64,000 nt of DNA, from positions 124,001 through 188,000 of the forward strand of contig NZ_JAQTNN010000003.1 in assembly GCF_028713855.1 (NCBI RefSeq). The letters are read 5' to 3'. Under the pieces are notes generated by a model that made no database searches, had not been told where the DNA came from, and was given only the letters and a program-made list of their open reading frames with translations. Positions 25,259 to 34,751 of the stretch are shown here, one piece after another. Numbering within the stretch: the first letter of the stretch is position 1; each line of letters begins with the position of its first letter. This stretch comes from Sulfuricurvum sp. (lineage in GTDB: Bacteria > Campylobacterota > Campylobacteria > Campylobacterales > Sulfurimonadaceae). A program made the position numbers and the translations under genes.

Positions 25259-26416
25259 ATGCCTAAAGAATATATTTTTACCTCTGAATCGGTCACCGAG
25301 GGGCATCCCGATAAAATGGCCGATCAAATCAGCGATGCGATTCTAGATTACATCATTGAACATGACCCAAAAGCACGTGTAGCGTGTGAAACCCTCGTAT
25401 CCAATGGCTTTTGCGTTATAGCAGGTGAGCTCAAAACCACTTCATATGCGCCGATGCAAGAAATCGCCCGTCAAGTTGTCCGTGAAATCGGTTATACGGA
25501 TGCAACGTATGGTTTTGATTATCGTTCATGTGCGGTTCTAAACGGTATCGGGGAACAATCTCCCGACATCAACCAAGGGGTTGACCAAGAAGACGGTGAA
25601 ATCGGAGCGGGAGATCAGGGGTTAATGTTCGGTTACGCATGCCGTGAAACCGATGTCTTGATGCCGTTGCCTATCTATCTATCCCACCGCCTTGCAGAGC
25701 GTTTAGCCCAAGTACGTAAAGAAGGAATTATCCCTTACCTCCGTCCTGATGGTAAAACCCAAGTAAGTATTCGTTATGTGGATGACAAACCGGTCTCGGT
25801 AGAGACGGTTGTTGTATCGACTCAACATGCCCCTGAAATTTCTCAGGAAAAACTGCATGCCGATGTCATCGAAGAGGTCATTAAATATGTTATCCCAGCA
25901 GAGTTGATGAGTCCGAACATTGTTTACCATATCAATCCGACCGGTAAATTTGTCATCGGTGGCCCTCAAGGGGATGCCGGTCTTACAGGGCGCAAAATCA
26001 TCGTCGATACCTACGGCGGAGCTTGTCCTCATGGCGGCGGTGCGTTCAGCGGAAAAGATCCGACCAAAGTAGACCGTTCAGCCGCCTATGCCGCACGCTA
26101 TGTTGCTAAAAATCTTGTTGCATCCGGTGCGTGCGAAAAAGCAACGATTCAAGTCTCTTATGCCATCGGTGTCGTTAAGCCTATTTCTATCATGGTAAAT
26201 TCCCATGGAACGTCTATTGTTCCAGAAGAAAAACTCGAAGCGTGTGTAAAAGAACTCTTTAATCTAACACCAAAAGGGATTATTGAATCACTTGATTTAC
26301 TACGCCCTATTTACCGTAAAACAGCCGCATATGGACATTTCGGACGTGAACTTCCTGAATTTACATGGGAAAAAACAGATAAAGTTGAGGCAATCAAAGC
26401 CTATTTAGGACTATAA
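25259..26416 (+). CDS. metK: S-adenosylmethionine synthetase
   Basis: This 385-residue protein makes S-adenosylmethionine from methionine and ATP. Signatures include [20 protein letters not shown] at the N-terminus, [12 protein letters not shown], the phosphate loop [20 protein letters not shown] and the catalytic [14 protein letters not shown] region. Length is normal for bacteria. It has its own promoter. No SAM riboswitch is visible in the short 42-bp upstream spacer. Confidence 0.97.
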   Translation: MPKEYIFTSESVTEGHPDKMADQISDAILDYIIEHDPKARVACETLVSNGFCVIAGELKTTSYAPMQEIARQVVREIGYTDATYGFDYRSCAVLNGIGEQSPDINQGVDQEDGEIGAGDQGLMFGYACRETDVLMPLPIYLSHRLAERLAQVRKEGIIPYLRPDGKTQVSIRYVDDKPVSVETVVVSTQHAPEISQEKLHADVIEEVIKYVIPAELMSPNIVYHINPTGKFVIGGPQGDAGLTGRKIIVDTYGGACPHGGGAFSGKDPTKVDRSAAYAARYVAKNLVASGACEKATIQVSYAIGVVKPISIMVNSHGTSIVPEEKLEACVKELFNLTPKGIIESLDLLRPIYRKTAAYGHFGRELPEFTWEKTDKVEAIKAYLGL

Positions 26417-26493
26417 TCTACACTTCCGTAACACTCCCCTATTAATCTTCATTAACCCCCCCTATTTTTTAGGTGGGTTTAAAATTCTTCTGT

Positions 26494-26499
26494 TATAGT
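26494..26499 (+). promoter_or_regulatory. -10 box of the ferredoxin gene
   Basis: TATAGT lies 31 bp before the ATG at 26531; AAGGAG is at about 26519-26524. The preceding spacer holds an imperfect hairpin (CCCCCCCTA...TAGGTGGG) that may weakly terminate metK transcripts. Confidence 0.45.
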
Positions 26500-26530
26500 T
26501 ACCCCATATTTATAAACCAAGGAGAATCCT

Positions 26531-26815
26531 ATGGCAGTAGTCATTAATGATACCTGTATTAACTGCGGTGCTTGCATCGATGAGTGTCCGGTAGAAGCGA
26601 TCGTTGACGAGGACGATAACCCAACAGGTGAAGAAGTCTATTACGTTTACGCTGATAAATGTGTCGAGTGTGTAGGTCACCACGATGAGCCTGCATGTGC
26701 AACAGCTTGTCCGACAGAGGGCTGTATCACTTGGGATGAAATCGGCGCTAGCCCATCTCACCGTGATGATGTTACCGCTGAAATGCGTTCATCACGCGCA
26801 AACGTCGTTAACTAA
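26531..26815 (+). CDS. 2[4Fe-4S] ferredoxin, Alvin type
   Basis: This 94-residue electron carrier has two cluster motifs. The first is CINCGACIDECP (CxxCxxCxxxC). The second is CVECVGHHDEPACATACP, where eight residues separate the second and third Cys, as in the Allochromatium-type ferredoxins. The C-terminal extension is typical of that group. It probably serves pyruvate or 2-oxoglutarate oxidoreductases of the reductive TCA cycle, which is an inference from the phylum. It is monocistronic, with promoter and terminator. Confidence 0.93.
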   Translation: MAVVINDTCINCGACIDECPVEAIVDEDDNPTGEEVYYVYADKCVECVGHHDEPACATACPTEGCITWDEIGASPSHRDDVTAEMRSSRANVVN

Positions 26816-26831
26816 TACACTAATTACGAAT

Positions 26832-26857
26832 ACCGAAGGGAAACAAATCCCTTTGGT
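26832..26857 (+). terminator. probable terminator of the ferredoxin gene
   Basis: A 10-bp stem ACCGAAGGGA / TCCCTTTGGT (one G-U pair) with loop AACAAA starts 17 bp after the stop. The following sequence has a TTTT stretch but not immediately after the stem, so efficiency is uncertain. Confidence 0.5.
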
Positions 26858-26922
26858 TACGCTGTTTTCTCCCTCTTTTCTTTCTTTCATCATCTTTAAT
26901 CTTACTTAAATTATTGTTTGGC

Positions 26923-26928
26923 TATAAT
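26923..26928 (+). promoter_or_regulatory. -10 box of ndk
   Basis: An extended TTTGGCTATAAT lies 37 bp before the ndk ATG at 26965. The ribosome site AGGAG is at 26955-26959. Confidence 0.6.
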
Positions 26929-26964
26929 CCCGTTCTATTTTTTACACACAAAACAGGAGCATTG

Positions 26965-27378
26965 ATGGAACAAACGTTGTCAATCATCAAGCCTGACGCC
27001 GTAGCAAAAGGTGTCATTGGAAAAATTTTAGATCGTTTTGAGACAGATGGTCTTAAAATTGCAGCTATGAAAAAAGTTCAGCTCAGCCGTCAAGACGCTG
27101 AAGCATTTTACGCAGTACACGCTGCTCGCCCTTTCTTCAACGACCTCGTTGATTTCATGGTAAGCGGTCCTGTTGTTATTACAGTTCTTGAAGGCGAAAA
27201 CGCTGTTCTACGTAACCGTGACTTGATGGGTGCAACAAACCCTAAAGAAGCAGAAGCTGGAACAATCCGTGCTGATTTTGCTGAAAACATCGATGCTAAT
27301 GCTGTTCATGGAAGTGATTCAGTTGAAAATGCTAAAAATGAAATCGCATTTTTCTTTTCAGGCCGCGAAATTTCGTAA
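26965..27378 (+). CDS. ndk: nucleoside diphosphate kinase
   Basis: This 137-residue enzyme transfers the terminal phosphate between nucleoside triphosphates. It has [20 protein letters not shown] and the active-site His in [20 protein letters not shown], plus [20 protein letters not shown]. The ATG at 26965 is right after AGGAGC; a longer in-frame start at 26914 precedes the promoter and is rejected. The yceD gene follows after 5 bp. Confidence 0.96.
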   Translation: MEQTLSIIKPDAVAKGVIGKILDRFETDGLKIAAMKKVQLSRQDAEAFYAVHAARPFFNDLVDFMVSGPVVITVLEGENAVLRNRDLMGATNPKEAEAGTIRADFAENIDANAVHGSDSVENAKNEIAFFFSGREIS

Positions 27379-27383
27379 CTGCC

Positions 27384-27755
27384 ATGAAAATAGCATTTAA
27401 AAAATTGGGATCACAACCGCTTCATTTTGAGGCAAATAGTGACAATGCCTTTTTTTCAGGTGATTTGATCCTGAAAAAAAGTAATCTTGCCCAATTAAAC
27501 GGTACAATTACAGGGAGTATTTCGATTCCTTGCGATCTCTGTGCCGAAGAGGTAGAACGCTCTTTGAATGAAGAGATTACTTTCTACCTTAGCGACGGGA
27601 TTTATGAGGGCAACGACGAAGAGTTGGATGTCGTCGAAATCGACAAATCGATGATTGATTTGGAAGAACTTCTCAAATCAGAAATCGAGCTAATCAAAAG
27701 CGACTATTTTTGTTGCAAAAACTGCGAAGGAACCTCGTTAGATCGAGAGTTCTGA
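27384..27755 (+). CDS. yceD: YceD family protein (DUF177)
   Basis: This 123-residue protein of the YceD family is linked to ribosome and rRNA metabolism and is nearly always beside rpmF. CDLCAEEVERSLNEEITFYL and the C-terminal CCKNCEGTSLD give two CxxC pairs that could bind zinc. The middle is acidic (EGNDEELDVVEIDKSMIDLEE). The order yceD-rpmF-plsX-fabH is the widely conserved arrangement. It lies 5 bp after ndk. Confidence 0.88.
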   Translation: MKIAFKKLGSQPLHFEANSDNAFFSGDLILKKSNLAQLNGTITGSISIPCDLCAEEVERSLNEEITFYLSDGIYEGNDEELDVVEIDKSMIDLEELLKSEIELIKSDYFCCKNCEGTSLDREF

Positions 27756-27760
27756 TAAAC

Positions 27761-27833
27761 GCACGAAGTGCATCGGGCTTCCTGCCGAAGGAAACCCAGT
27801 GTTAACGTAACCGGGGGGATGTATTCGCCCGGT
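27761..27833 (+). promoter_or_regulatory. structured RNA leader ahead of rpmF
   Basis: Three consecutive hairpins fill the yceD-rpmF spacer: GCAC-GAA-GTGC at 27761-27771; a stem GGG/TTCCT pairing with AGGAA/CCC at 27775-27797 with one mismatch; and ACCGGG/CCCGGT at 27810-27833. No U-tract follows, so this is not a plain terminator. It may be an RNA-processing site or an L32-related control region. Confidence 0.4.
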
Positions 27834-27865
27834 GTTTAAACTTAAACAAGAAAGGACTATAAAAG

Positions 27866-28015
27866 ATGGCAGTACCTAAAAGAAGAGTGAGTCATTCTCG
27901 CGCCGCAAAACGCAGAACTCACTATAAAATTTCTCTTGCTCGTCCAGTCAAAGACAAAGACGGCACGTACAAATTGTCTCACTATGTCAACCCGACAACC
28001 GGTGAGTACAAGTAA
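27866..28015 (+). CDS. rpmF: 50S ribosomal protein L32
   Basis: This 49-residue protein reads [20 protein letters not shown] at the start and ends [12 protein letters not shown]. It is a small basic L32 without the CxxC pairs of zinc-binding forms. AAAGGA is at 27851-27856, about ten bases before the ATG. Its stop is 3 bp before plsX. Confidence 0.95.
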   Translation: MAVPKRRVSHSRAAKRRTHYKISLARPVKDKDGTYKLSHYVNPTTGEYK

Positions 28016-28018
28016 TCG

Positions 28019-29008
28019 ATGATTAGAATTGCAATTGATGCAATGGGCGGGGACTTCGGTCCCGAACCGATTGTTAAAGGGACACTTGAAGCACTCAAAG
28101 AAAAGAGTTTTCAACCAATTCTAGTTGGTAAAAAAGATGAGATTTTATCTTTATTACCCAAGGGCTATAAAGATAAAATTTTAATTGTTGAAGCGGATGA
28201 CGTTATTGACATGAGTGATGCGGCGACAGATGCACTCAAACGACAAGACAGCTCGATTTATAAAGCTGTAGAACTCGTGCGTAACGGCCAAGCTGACGGC
28301 GTTGTCAGTGCCGGACACAGCGGTGCGACCATGACATTAGCTACACTTCGCCTCGGACGGCTCAAAAACGTGTTACGTCCTGCACTCGTCACATCCATGC
28401 CTACCAAAAGCGGGAAACGCAGTATTCTTATGGATGCCGGCGCCAATGTCGACTGCAAAGCGGAACACCTTTTCCAATTCGGAATTATGGGATACTACTA
28501 CGCTCAAGACATGTATAAACTGAGTGATCCGCGCGTAGGACTCCTTGCCAACGGTGAAGAAGATTCCAAAGGGAATGAAGTCACCAAAGAGGCATTCAAA
28601 CTGCTCGAAGGGCAAAAAGGATTTGTCGGTAACGTTGAAGGGAACAATATCTTCGATGGAAGCTGTGATGTCATTGTATGTGACGGCTTTATCGGCAACC
28701 TTGTTCTCAAAGCCTCCGAAGGAGTTGCTTCAACCATCAGCTTCTTTATCAAACAATATATTCGAAAATCTCCCATTGCAATTACCGGTGCATTGCTAAT
28801 GCGAAAAGTATTTAAACTTTTGAAAAAAGAGATCGATTATGCTGAAATCGGCGGAGCACCGCTGGTCGGTATCAAAGGGTGCGCAATCGTAAGTCACGGT
28901 AAAAGCAATCCAAAAGCAATCAAAAACGCAATTTTTCAAGCAATTCGCTACGTTAATACCGGCGTAAACGAACATATTGAAAAGCGTCTCGAAGAACTAA
29001 AAAAATAA
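28019..29008 (+). CDS. plsX: phosphate acyltransferase PlsX
   Basis: This 329-residue enzyme converts acyl-ACP to acyl-phosphate at the membrane surface, the entry to phospholipid synthesis. It has [20 protein letters not shown] at the N-terminus, [40 protein letters not shown] and [18 protein letters not shown], all characteristic. It starts 3 bp after rpmF and is followed after 26 bp by fabH. Confidence 0.96.
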   Translation: MIRIAIDAMGGDFGPEPIVKGTLEALKEKSFQPILVGKKDEILSLLPKGYKDKILIVEADDVIDMSDAATDALKRQDSSIYKAVELVRNGQADGVVSAGHSGATMTLATLRLGRLKNVLRPALVTSMPTKSGKRSILMDAGANVDCKAEHLFQFGIMGYYYAQDMYKLSDPRVGLLANGEEDSKGNEVTKEAFKLLEGQKGFVGNVEGNNIFDGSCDVIVCDGFIGNLVLKASEGVASTISFFIKQYIRKSPIAITGALLMRKVFKLLKKEIDYAEIGGAPLVGIKGCAIVSHGKSNPKAIKNAIFQAIRYVNTGVNEHIEKRLEELKK

Positions 29009-29034
29009 ACGTCGATCCCTTATAAAGGCTAATT

Positions 29035-30036
29035 ATGTACGCTGCGTTTCGTTCCATCGGAGCTTATGTTCCCGCTAAAATCCTCACCAATGCCGAACTT
29101 GAAGTAATGGTCGATACGAGTGATGAATGGATCACTAAACGTACCGGCATTAAAGAGCGTCATATCGCGGCGGCTGATGAGCGAACCAGCGATATGGGTG
29201 TCAAAGCTGCTGAACTGGCGATTAAACGATCCGGTCTTGCCAAAGAAGATATCGACATGATCATCTGTGCGACCATCTCTCCTGATTATTTTTGTATGCC
29301 CTCGACTGCAACGATTATCGCTACCAAACTCGGCCTTGGTAAAGTTATGGCATTTGACATTTCAGCTGCCTGCACCGGGTTTGTTTATGCTCTTAGTATT
29401 GCCAAAGCTTTCATCGAATCAGGGATGAAAAAAAATATCCTGATCGTAGGGGCTGAAAAACTTAGTGCCATTACTGACTATACGGATCGTGGAACGTGTA
29501 TTCTCTTCGGTGACGGGGCAGGATCAGCCGTTATCAGTGCTACCGAAGATAAAAATGAAGCAATCATCGATATTCATACTGGGTCAGACGGCTCATTCGC
29601 CGATTTACTTATGACCCCTAACGGCGGAAGCGGATCGGCGCATGACGAACTTGACCGCGAAGCAGCAGGATGTTACATGCGTATGAAAGGGAACGAAACC
29701 TTTAAAGTAGCTGTCCGTACTCTCACTGCTGATGTCGTGGAAATTTTAGAGCAAAATAATATTGAATCTTCAAAAATTACCCATTTCGTCCCTCATCAAG
29801 CAAACTATCGTATTATCAAAGCAGTCGGTGACGCACTCGAATTATCGGATGAACAAGTCGTATTGACCGTAGAAAAATACGGTAATACTTCCGGTGCATC
29901 GATTCCGATGGCTATCAACGATATTTACGAATCAGGTAAATTACAGCAAGGTGATTTAATGCTCCTTGATGCCTTTGGCGGCGGATTAACATGGGGCAGT
30001 GCCCTTGTTCCTTTCACTGGTAAAGCTATCCACTAA
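29035..30036 (+). CDS. fabH: 3-oxoacyl-ACP synthase III
   Basis: This 333-residue condensing enzyme starts fatty-acid synthesis from acetyl-CoA and malonyl-ACP. The catalytic Cys113 is in [13 protein letters not shown], the His in [10 protein letters not shown] and the Asn in [12 protein letters not shown]-terminal [13 protein letters not shown] is standard. It closes the yceD-rpmF-plsX-fabH set. Confidence 0.96.
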   Translation: MYAAFRSIGAYVPAKILTNAELEVMVDTSDEWITKRTGIKERHIAAADERTSDMGVKAAELAIKRSGLAKEDIDMIICATISPDYFCMPSTATIIATKLGLGKVMAFDISAACTGFVYALSIAKAFIESGMKKNILIVGAEKLSAITDYTDRGTCILFGDGAGSAVISATEDKNEAIIDIHTGSDGSFADLLMTPNGGSGSAHDELDREAAGCYMRMKGNETFKVAVRTLTADVVEILEQNNIESSKITHFVPHQANYRIIKAVGDALELSDEQVVLTVEKYGNTSGASIPMAINDIYESGKLQQGDLMLLDAFGGGLTWGSALVPFTGKAIH

Positions 30037-30076
30037 GAACTCTCGCTACAATATTGGATCTTTTTAAAGGTCTGAT

Positions 30077-30454
30077 ATGATTTATACTAATCCCCTCATC
30101 TATATTGAAATTCACGACAGTGAAATCCCATGGGTTAAAATTTTTACCCATACACAGCACAAAGAATTTTCGCAATGTTCCCGTGAAGAAAAAGAGATTA
30201 TTTGGGAGTGTTTAGACATTATCGAAAAAAAAATGCTCACCTATTTTAAAGCCGATAAAATCAATATCGCCTCATTCGGTAATATGATGCCGAGAGTCCA
30301 TTGGCACATCATGGCACGCTTCGAAAATGACAGTTATTTTCCTGAACCAATGTGGGGAGTTAAACAAAGAGAGGGATTAGTGTTAACGGCTCCGTTGGAG
30401 CCGTTTATAGAGGAGTTAAAAGTTGAATTAACTTCTAGGTTTGCTGCTAGCTGA
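30077..30454 (+). CDS. HIT family protein
   Basis: This 125-residue protein has NIASFGNMMPRVHWHIMARFEND, close to the histidine-triad signature (QLHxHxxARF in this subgroup), followed by YFPEPMWG. The family hydrolyses dinucleotide or nucleotide-phosphoramidate substrates, with the second His as nucleophile. The first His of the classic triad is replaced by Arg, as in related short HIT proteins. AAAGG precedes the ATG. The end overlaps the convergent helicase gene by 27 bp. Confidence 0.8.
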   Translation: MIYTNPLIYIEIHDSEIPWVKIFTHTQHKEFSQCSREEKEIIWECLDIIEKKMLTYFKADKINIASFGNMMPRVHWHIMARFENDSYFPEPMWGVKQREGLVLTAPLEPFIEELKVELTSRFAAS

Positions 30455-32044
30455 ACGATTACCGCCGCTAAAGCTGCGTGAACGATCTCCTCGATCGCTT
30501 CCGCCACGCTCACCGCCACCGCTGCGCTCTCCACCGGCTGCATTACGGTCATTGTTACCACGGTATCCACCGCCGCTTCCAGCGTTACGGTCATTATTCC
30601 CACGGTATCCGCCGCCGCCACTTCGGTTACGGTTAAATCCGCCGCTGCGTTGTCCGCCACGATCACCACGACTTGACAAATTGCTTAGGATTTTCTCTAA
30701 ACGTTCCGCTGCGATACCGATATTGTTTGGTCCTTGAACTGTGTTGCGTTCCATCAATACGGAAATCAATTTATACGCAATTTGCTCTTGGTCATAATCT
30801 TGTTTCAACAAATCAAGCACCTTATGCGCTTCATCATACACGTGTTGTTTTTCGATTTCACGAACCAAACGAGTTACTTGTGCCTCTTTAACATCCACTT
30901 TGCTCGGAATATAAGCGTGCTCCATTGTCGTACCGACTTTAGCACGGATACGTTGAAGTTCTTTGAATTCCATTGGAGTTACAAGAGTAATTGCTACCCC
31001 TTTTTTACCCGCACGTCCTGTACGTCCGATACGGTGCACATAGCTCTCTGGGTCAAATGGGATATGGTAGTTGAAAACGTGTGTTACATCATCAATGTGC
31101 AATCCACGTGCCGCAACGTCAGTTGCGATCAATACATCAACCGCATCGGTTTTAAGCCCTTTGATAACGCTTTCACGTTGACGCTGCTCCATATCACCAT
31201 GTAACCCTTTTGCCATATAGCCTGCGGCAGAAAGGACGTTGGAGAGGCGATCTACCTCTTTTTTAGTTCGGCAGAATACAACTGTTTTCTTCGCATCTTC
31301 CGCATCCATCAAACGGATAATTGCATCATCACGCTCTGATTCTTCGATAACGTAATACTGTTGAGTAATATCGGTATTCGTCGTTTCAGATTTGGTGATC
31401 GATGCAAAAAATGGGTTTACAAGGATACGTTCTGCCAATTGTTTGATCGGAGCAGGCATCGTTGCTGAGAAAAGCAATGTTTGACGCTCAGTCGGCAAAT
31501 AGCTGAAAATTTCATTGATATCATCCAAAAAGCCCATATCGAGCATTTCGTCCGCTTCGTCCAAAATAACGGTTGATGGAGTAAAGCCTTTGAGCATGTT
31601 ACGGCTCAACATATCAAGCAAACGTCCCGGAGTAGCGATGATCACTTGCGCGCCGCGCTCGATCAAATCCATCTGACGGTTGTACGATGAACCGCCGTAA
31701 ATAGTTACGGTACGTGCACCCAAATGTTTACCGTATTTGAAAATTTCATCACTTACTTGGTTCGCGAGTTCGCGAGTCGGAGTAATGATAAGGGTTTCAA
31801 TCCCCCCTTTTAAATGCATTTTATTCAATGCAGGAAGACCGAATGCAGCTGTTTTACCGGTACCGGTATGGGCTTGTCCTACAACGTCACGCCCTTCCAT
31901 AATAACGGGAATAACCATTTGCTGAATCGGACTTGGTGTTTTGAATCCGGCATGACGGATACTTTGCATAATCTCTTCACGAAGACCAAAGTCTTCAAAT
32001 GTCGCGAGATTTTCTTCTGTGATTGGTGTTTCTATTACGTTCAT
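30428..32044 (-). CDS. DEAD-box RNA helicase with Gly-Arg-rich tail
   Basis: This 538-residue ATP-dependent RNA helicase of the DeaD/RhlE group probably acts in ribosome assembly and mRNA turnover. Motifs are TFEDFGLREEI and TPSPIQ (Q motif), AHTGTGKTAAFGLP (I), TPTRELANQ (Ia), DEADEMLDMGF (II), SATMP (III), ATDVAARGLHI (V) and HRIGRTGRAG (VI). The last 80 residues are a Gly/Arg/Asn-rich tail with two near-identical copies of GGGYRGNNDRNA. A leader of more than 280 nt is possible if the upstream TATAGT at 32323-32328 is used. Confidence 0.93.
   Translation of the reverse strand: MNVIETPITEENLATFEDFGLREEIMQSIRHAGFKTPSPIQQMVIPVIMEGRDVVGQAHTGTGKTAAFGLPALNKMHLKGGIETLIITPTRELANQVSDEIFKYGKHLGARTVTIYGGSSYNRQMDLIERGAQVIIATPGRLLDMLSRNMLKGFTPSTVILDEADEMLDMGFLDDINEIFSYLPTERQTLLFSATMPAPIKQLAERILVNPFFASITKSETTNTDITQQYYVIEESERDDAIIRLMDAEDAKKTVVFCRTKKEVDRLSNVLSAAGYMAKGLHGDMEQRQRESVIKGLKTDAVDVLIATDVAARGLHIDDVTHVFNYHIPFDPESYVHRIGRTGRAGKKGVAITLVTPMEFKELQRIRAKVGTTMEHAYIPSKVDVKEAQVTRLVREIEKQHVYDEAHKVLDLLKQDYDQEQIAYKLISVLMERNTVQGPNNIGIAAERLEKILSNLSSRGDRGGQRSGGFNRNRSGGGGYRGNNDRNAGSGGGYRGNNDRNAAGGERSGGGERGGSDRGDRSRSFSGGNRSASSKPRS
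30530..30625 (-). repeat. tandem repeat coding for GGGYRGNNDRNA in the helicase tail
   Basis: Two 12-residue units follow each other, separated by Gly-Ser. The nucleotide units are nearly the same, visible on the plus strand as two copies of GTTACGGTCATT-like and CACGGTATCC blocks. Such repeats can change copy number by slippage. Confidence 0.6.
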
Positions 32045-32322
32045 GATTTACCTTTTTATATACGCCATCGGAAACCATTCCGACCAGTTACGCTTGCCCA
32101 CTCATGGGGGAGAGAAATTTTAATGAGGATAAGTTGGATTCTCATCCGCGAGGGCACCTTTGAAAAAGATTCATAAATCTCTTTAGAAGGTACCCAAAAT
32201 TCAAATGGAATTATAGCTGAAATTTTTATAAAATAGGCTGTAAAGCATATGTTTTCAAAAGATAAAGATAACCTTTAGTTTCAAATCGTCTAAAATTTGT
32301 CTGATTTTTTTAAACTTTTAGA
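32045..32322. other. 278-bp non-coding leader between helicase and small protein genes
   Basis: No convincing open frame is seen. On the minus strand it would be the helicase 5' leader, containing an AAAAGG site just before the ATG, a hairpin CCC...GGG around 32098-32109 and a run of short inverted repeats around 32120-32145. A long leader is common for cold-regulated RNA helicases. Its boundaries are not defined by the sequence. Confidence 0.35.
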
Positions 32323-32324
32323 AC

Positions 32325-32330
32325 TATACT
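32325..32330 (+). promoter_or_regulatory. -10 box of the small Cys protein gene
   Basis: TATACT lies 37 bp before the ATG at 32367; AAGGAG is at 32354-32359. The other strand reads TATAGT at 32323-32328 and could start the helicase leader. Confidence 0.45.
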
Positions 32331-32366
32331 TCCAAAAATTAGACCTAACTTTCAAGGAGTCAACAT

Positions 32367-32570
32367 ATGTTCAATGTAAAAATGGAAAAAGAGTGCGGCT
32401 GTTTCAAACGAAGCGGTATGGAAAGTATTAAAACGTTTGACAATAAAGACGATGCCCTAATCGAAGCTAAAGAATGGGCGGAAGAGATGAATGAAACCTT
32501 TTGTCAAAAACATAATTTTTCGATAGTTGAAGAGGGAAATGACCTCATCATCAAAGTAGAAATGAATTAA
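32367..32570 (+). CDS. small conserved protein with CxC and CxxH
   Basis: This 67-residue soluble protein is of unknown function. The only notable pattern is ECGCFKRSG (Cys10, Cys12) and FCQKHNF (Cys46, His49), which together could bind a metal ion or act in redox. A predicted helix (DDALIEAKEWAEEMNE) links them. It has its own promoter and a good ribosome site, and ends at a hairpin, so it looks like a real monocistronic gene. I do not recognise a named family. Confidence 0.7.
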   Translation: MFNVKMEKECGCFKRSGMESIKTFDNKDDALIEAKEWAEEMNETFCQKHNFSIVEEGNDLIIKVEMN

Positions 32571-32585
32571 GGGGCACAGCCCCTT
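32569..32585. terminator. hairpin between convergent genes
   Basis: A perfect 7-bp stem AAGGGGC / GCCCCTT with loop ACA overlaps both stop codons of the convergent genes. It is followed by ACAGTTTT on the plus side and AATTCATTT on the minus side. It may work as a bidirectional terminator of moderate strength. Confidence 0.5.
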
Positions 32586-33774
32586 ACAGTTTTAAAGCAA
32601 GCTTTTTAATCACCATTTTTTTTGCCCATATCGGGTCTTTCAAATCCAGTAACTCTCGTACTTCATCATTGACCAATCGATACGAAACACTCACAACTAC
32701 CTGATCGGCACCCGGCTGCAATGGGAGGGTAAAGGTTTTTGACCCCTGTGCCGCAATAGAGACACTATCCGTCGTTTTTACTGCCAAATGGGCAATTGTA
32801 GGCTTACCGCGCTTACTTAGATAGTGTGAACTCAAAGAAAGCACCTCATTCTTCATCACTTTCGAACCGCTCATATATTGTGCTTCAATCAAAATCTCAC
32901 GTGAACCGAATCCGCTTGGCAAGGCATGTGGTTGAGGATTCACTAATGTCACTTCCAAAGCGCGCGCATTTTTCCGTACATCTACTTTTAATGCTCCCTG
33001 CCACATACTCTCAACATGCCCGCCTTTAAATCCGTGTTCACGAATGAGGCGTTTATGAGTTTGTCCGTTCACATCTCGCAACGTAGCGGCTACCCCTACT
33101 TCACGCGGACTCATGTGACAATCAACACACTGTTTTCCGCCGCTTTTAAATTCAGATTGCATATTGGTAAAACGATGTCCCTCTTCAGATGAATCGTTTG
33201 CATGGCATACAAAACAGAGTTGATTCGGATTGGTGTCCATGAAATCACGCTGTTCTACTTTGTGGTATGGGGATTTGGCATCAGCATAAGGACCTGTCAT
33301 TGTTCCCGACTTCATCCAACTGACCCGATTAATACCCCGTTTGGAATCCGGGAGATCATCATGAATCTGATCTATGTTATGACACACAACACAATTGATC
33401 CCTTCTGAGATTCCATTGTTATTGATCGCTTTTGTTGCAGCAGAATCTTTATCCAGCTTCAGCGAGGCAATCGCTTCATACTCAGCATTGGTGGAGGTCA
33501 CGGAGATACGCGGATTATGACAAGTCGCACATTCAATTTTGATCGTGTTGAGCGATTTACGGTTATCTTTTCGGGCAACATAATCGATCGTTTTTTGGAA
33601 ATATTCATCGTTTCCGTAATGAGATTTCGCATGCCATGAATTATCCCACTGTTGTACAATATGACTGTGACACGCTTTACACTTACCGGAATCTTTAAAT
33701 TTGTCACCGACTTGAACCACTTCGGCAGCATAAAGACTCAAACTCAAGACTGCCAACACCCATAATGAACGCAT
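32584..33774 (-). CDS. pentaheme cytochrome c (c554-like)
   Basis: This 396-residue exported protein has a signal peptide (MRSLWVLAVLSLSLYAA) and five CxxCH heme sites: CKACH (32-36), CATCH, CVVCH, CFVCH and CVDCH. Extra His residues (for example SWHAKSHYG) can act as distal ligands. It resembles the cytochrome c554 family of periplasmic multiheme proteins. The C-terminal third has no heme motif and looks like a beta-sandwich (LEVTLVNPQPHALPSGFGSR). It likely moves electrons in an anaerobic or nitrogen/sulfur pathway; no reductase partner gene is adjacent, so the partner is unknown. It lies 10 bp after argF. Confidence 0.85.
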   Translation of the reverse strand: MRSLWVLAVLSLSLYAAEVVQVGDKFKDSGKCKACHSHIVQQWDNSWHAKSHYGNDEYFQKTIDYVARKDNRKSLNTIKIECATCHNPRISVTSTNAEYEAIASLKLDKDSAATKAINNNGISEGINCVVCHNIDQIHDDLPDSKRGINRVSWMKSGTMTGPYADAKSPYHKVEQRDFMDTNPNQLCFVCHANDSSEEGHRFTNMQSEFKSGGKQCVDCHMSPREVGVAATLRDVNGQTHKRLIREHGFKGGHVESMWQGALKVDVRKNARALEVTLVNPQPHALPSGFGSREILIEAQYMSGSKVMKNEVLSLSSHYLSKRGKPTIAHLAVKTTDSVSIAAQGSKTFTLPLQPGADQVVVSVSYRLVNDEVRELLDLKDPIWAKKMVIKKLALKL

Positions 33775-33784
33775 TGATACCCCT

Positions 33785-34705
33785 TTAACGATGTTTATCT
33801 AACCAAACCATTAACCCTTTTTGTGCATGAAGACGATTTTCCGCTTCTTCGAAAATTACACTCTGATCCCCTTCAAGAACCGCTTCACTCACTTCAACAC
33901 CGCGATACGCGGGGAGGCAATGCAGGAAAACAGCTTCTTTTGCCGCTAAGCTCATGAGGGTTTCATCTACGATGTAACCCTCAAATGCACGGATACGCTG
34001 AGCTTTTTCCTCTTCTTGTCCCATCGAGATCCATGTGTCGGTCGTTACAACCGTAGCACCTTCAACCGCAACTTTCGGATCATTGGTAACCGTAATTTTG
34101 GCACCGCTGTGTTGGGCAAACGCAAGAGCATCCGCAATAACAACCGGATCACATTCATACCCCTTCGGTGTAGCGATACGGAGTTCAAATCCAAGTTTGC
34201 TTGCCAACATCAACCACGAATGGGTCATATTATTCCCGTCTCCAACATACGCCACGATCGGATTTATATCTTTACCACACTCCATCATCGTCATATAATC
34301 AGCCAGTAACTGAACAGGATGGTAACTGTCACTAAGACCGTTAATGACCGGAACTTTTGAATAATGGGCAAACTCTTCGAGCATCGATTGTTCATACGTA
34401 CGAATCATGACCATATCACACATCGAAGAAATAACGCGTGCTGTGTCTTTTACCGGTTCACCACGTCCTAAGTGAATATCACGATTAGAGAGAAACAGTG
34501 CGTGTCCTCCAAGCTGATACATCCCTACTTCAAAACTAACGCGGGTTCGGGTGGAGCTTTTTTCAAAAATCATTGCCAACGTCTGCCCCGAAAGACGGGG
34601 TTTGAGTTCTCTGGCTTTGACCTCTTTTTTGATCTCCAAACCAATATTTAAAATCTCCAGGATTTCTTCTTTGGTATAATCTTTTAACGTTAAAAAATGT
34701 CTCAC
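33785..34705 (-). CDS. argF: ornithine carbamoyltransferase
   Basis: This 306-residue enzyme makes citrulline from ornithine and carbamoyl phosphate. [21 protein letters not shown] gives the STRTR site, and [22 protein letters not shown] (HPxQ), [13 protein letters not shown] and [13 protein letters not shown] (HCLP) complete the pocket. The GTG at 34705 is preferred because AAGGA lies five bases upstream; the frame continues to 34723 without a better site. hemB lies upstream on the same strand. Confidence 0.95.
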   Translation of the reverse strand: MRHFLTLKDYTKEEILEILNIGLEIKKEVKARELKPRLSGQTLAMIFEKSSTRTRVSFEVGMYQLGGHALFLSNRDIHLGRGEPVKDTARVISSMCDMVMIRTYEQSMLEEFAHYSKVPVINGLSDSYHPVQLLADYMTMMECGKDINPIVAYVGDGNNMTHSWLMLASKLGFELRIATPKGYECDPVVIADALAFAQHSGAKITVTNDPKVAVEGATVVTTDTWISMGQEEEKAQRIRAFEGYIVDETLMSLAAKEAVFLHCLPAYRGVEVSEAVLEGDQSVIFEEAENRLHAQKGLMVWLDKHR

Positions 34706-34751
34706 GTACGTCCTTCGATACAAAAAACAATCATATCATAAAATTATTTCA

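Noticed and set aside
26440-26480. Imperfect C-run/G-run hairpin after metK as a riboswitch or strong terminator
   Set aside because: The stem is imperfect and no U-tract follows; it is at most a weak terminator.
30334-30737. Long open frames on both strands in the Gly/Arg-rich helicase tail
   Set aside because: They arise from the repetitive GGN/CGN codons of the helicase and have low-complexity products (Val/Ala/Thr or Pro/Leu/Arg runs) with no ribosome site.
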